64,000 nucleotides of DNA from VXYL01 sp965116345 (GTDB lineage Bacteria; Pseudomonadota; Gammaproteobacteria; Pseudomonadales; Azotimanducaceae), in contig OZ220680.1 of the NCBI GenBank assembly GCA_965116345.1, forward strand, positions 3,782,001-3,846,000, written 5' to 3'. Below the pieces are notes generated by a model. It ran no database searches. It saw only the letters and a program-made list of their open reading frames with translations, and was not told the origin of the DNA. A program made the position numbers and the translations under genes. Below are positions 62,574 to 64,000 of this stretch, in pieces; position 1 is the first letter of the stretch; every line of letters begins with the position of its first letter.

Positions 62574-63815
62574 ATGCGGGTCTTATTGGTCGTGGCCTTG
62601 TCCTTGGTCTACGCGACCGGAGCAAACGGAGCTGACTACATGCTAGGCGTTGATTCACAACCCCAGGAAGGTGTCCCCAAGGGCACCGTGACGAAACACC
62701 TCTGGGATCAGAGTCGCATCTATCCCGAGGCGACGCACGACTATTGGGTCTATGTCCCGGCCCAGTACACCGACGCCGAGCCTGCGGCGGTGATGGTGTT
62801 CCAGGACGGCCAGGGCTACGTCAGCCTCGAAGGGCCGGTGAGAGCGCCGACCGTTTTCGACAACCTCATTCACAAGGGCGAGATGCCCGTCACGGTCGGC
62901 GTCTTCATCAACCCAGGCCGGAGGGAAGAAACCTGGGACCAGCGCAGTACGCAATACGTTCCGCTGGACGACACCTATGCGCGTTTCGTGCTGGAGGAAA
63001 TCCTCCCGCAGGTCGGCAAGACCCACAACCTGGTTGACCACGCGGCGGGACGCGCGATCTGCGGCATGAGCGACGGCGGGCTCGCCGCCTTCACCGCGGC
63101 GTGGCAACGCCCCGACGCCTTCAGCAAGGTCGTCAGCCACGTCGGCAGCTACACGCGGCTCCGGGGCGGTTCCGAGTATCCGTACCTCATCCGCAGGACA
63201 CGCGATGACCCGAAGCCGATACGCGTCTTCCTCCAGGGCGGTACGAACGACCTCAACATCACCGAGGGAAGCTGGACGCTAGCGAATCTCAGCATGGCCT
63301 CGGCGTTGATGTTCGCCCGCTATGACCATCGCGTGGAAATGGGCTCGGGCGGCCACAACATGAACCACGGCGGGGCGATCTTTCCCGACACGATGCGCTG
63401 GCTGTGGCGCGATTATCCCGGCGTCAGGGGTGCGGGCGCCGTGCCCCCCGTCGATGCCGTGGTCGGCGATTGGGACATCGTCGCCAACATCTTCGCCAAG
63501 GATCGCCGCATGGTGCTGACCCTGGCGACAGAGGCCGGCGAACTCGTCGCCTCGCTGAACGACGAGGCGGACGGCGAGATGGAGGTCACCGCCGTCAGCT
63601 TCGAGGGCGGCATCCTGACGGTCGACTACGTTGATCCCACCCCCCCGTGGGGCTCGAAGGACGACGCCGACGGCCTCGAATGGACGGGCGAAATGACCGT
63701 CTGGGCGATGGTCAAGGGCGACGTCTTCGAGGGTGCCGTGACCAATTATCTCAAGACCATCGCCGACTATCCGGTGAGGGGCACACGCAGGAGCGCTGAG
63801 CCAAGGGACGGCTGA
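62574..63815 (+). CDS. Secreted esterase (esterase D/PF00756-like) with C-terminal extension
   Basis: The protein has 413 residues. A signal peptide (MRVLLVVALSLVYATGANG) predicts export. The alpha/beta-hydrolase part (about 40-285) has DYWVYVPAQY, VMVFQDGQGYV, the nucleophile elbow ICGMSDGGLAAF (GxSxG) and a His near MGSGGHNMNHGG. The last ~110 residues form a beta domain (DWDIVANIFAKDRRMVLTL...). Carbohydrate or feruloyl-type esterases of this family share the layout. The substrate is unknown. Confidence 0.85.
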   Translation: MRVLLVVALSLVYATGANGADYMLGVDSQPQEGVPKGTVTKHLWDQSRIYPEATHDYWVYVPAQYTDAEPAAVMVFQDGQGYVSLEGPVRAPTVFDNLIHKGEMPVTVGVFINPGRREETWDQRSTQYVPLDDTYARFVLEEILPQVGKTHNLVDHAAGRAICGMSDGGLAAFTAAWQRPDAFSKVVSHVGSYTRLRGGSEYPYLIRRTRDDPKPIRVFLQGGTNDLNITEGSWTLANLSMASALMFARYDHRVEMGSGGHNMNHGGAIFPDTMRWLWRDYPGVRGAGAVPPVDAVVGDWDIVANIFAKDRRMVLTLATEAGELVASLNDEADGEMEVTAVSFEGGILTVDYVDPTPPWGSKDDADGLEWTGEMTVWAMVKGDVFEGAVTNYLKTIADYPVRGTRRSAEPRDG

Positions 63816-63841
63816 GCCAGGGAAGGTCTGATTGAGACCGC

Positions 63842-63890
63842 GCTCTTGTTTTTGCGTTTCTGATCAAGCCAGGGATGGCTTGATAAGAGC
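63842..63890. terminator. Nested stem-loop between convergent genes
   Basis: The inner stem TCAAGCC-AGGGAT-GGCTTGA is enclosed by outer arms GCTCTT / AAGAGC. It is placed just after the esterase and just before the stop of the leftward partial gene, so it may end both transcripts. There is no long U-tract. Confidence 0.45.
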
Positions 63891-63894
63891 ATTG

Positions 63895-64000
63895 TCAGTC
63901 CCACTGCCACGGCTGGTTTGCCGAGACGGTCGACAGGTTCGTCAGATGCCCCGTCCCTTGGTTCTCGAGCAGGCTCATCACCCTTAGGGGCTGCGCCGAG
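63895..64000 (-). CDS. C-terminal fragment of a leftward gene entering from the right edge
   Basis: From the right edge a protein-like frame reads LRVMSLLENQGTGHLTNLST, then VSANQPWQWD, and a stop at 63895-63897. Only about 34 residues lie in the window. It is too short to assign to a family. Confidence 0.4.
   Translation of the reverse strand, partial: SAQPLRVMSLLENQGTGHLTNLSTVSANQPWQWD

Overview
The window is GC-rich, densely coded DNA. It looks like a gammaproteobacterial chromosome. The gene orders queA-tgt-yajC-secD-secF, suhB/trmJ (divergent)-iscR-iscS-ndk-rlmN-rodZ and hisS-yfgM-bamB-der are the ones known from Gammaproteobacteria. The accessory content points to an uncultivated marine, possibly host-associated, lineage: two GcvT-type methylamine dehydrogenases beside a corrinoid methyl-transfer operon, two DUF3604 proteins, a sulfatase and two phytanoyl-CoA-type dioxygenases. 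The taxonomic reading is inference from synteny and gene families.

Layout. Positions 1-7.8 kb hold a divergent C1 locus: a left-going operon (corrinoid protein, DUF1638, PF13769 protein, partial methyltetrahydrofolate methyltransferase) and a right-going pair of large FAD/GcvT demethylating dehydrogenases. Positions 7.8-11.4 kb are an accessory patch with a decayed IS4-type element, a small secreted protein and a tyrosine recombinase bounded by 15-bp inverted sites. Positions 11.5-17.4 kb carry a dikinase-like enzyme, DUF3604 paralogue 1 and a dioxygenase. From 17.585 to 35.760 kb lies an 18-kb genomic island inserted in the 3' end of a tRNA-Leu(CAA) gene. It is bounded by a perfect 21-bp direct repeat and has a phage-type integrase next to the intact tRNA. 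Positions 35.9-55.2 kb are housekeeping genes (tRNA queuosine, Sec, Fe-S, tRNA/rRNA methylation, BAM, ribosome assembly). Positions 55.2-64.0 kb hold an orphan YejA-like binding protein, DUF3604 paralogue 2, a sulfatase, a second dioxygenase, a Uma2-family protein and a secreted esterase.

The island is mosaic. Its left third has a GIY-YIG/YaaA-like gene trio, a HEPN-like protein and a DUF433/DUF5615 toxin-antitoxin pair. Its middle has a very GC-rich module with its own tyrosine recombinase, followed by a gene-less stretch with a 17-bp palindrome and degenerate repeats. Its right part is the strongest candidate for an undescribed system: seven tightly overlapping genes in two converging operons. 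One operon is sigma-like, ParB-like, SNF2 ATPase and PD-(D/E)xK nuclease. The other is ribbon-helix-helix, m5C DNA methyltransferase and EndoIII-type glycosylase. The set resembles restriction-modification but matches no named system I can recognise.

Three genes (IS transposase, a GIY-YIG-neighbour gene and queA) are each broken by one single-base indel. Two of the three indels are a lost G or C in a short run. Decay and assembly error cannot be told apart from the sequence alone.
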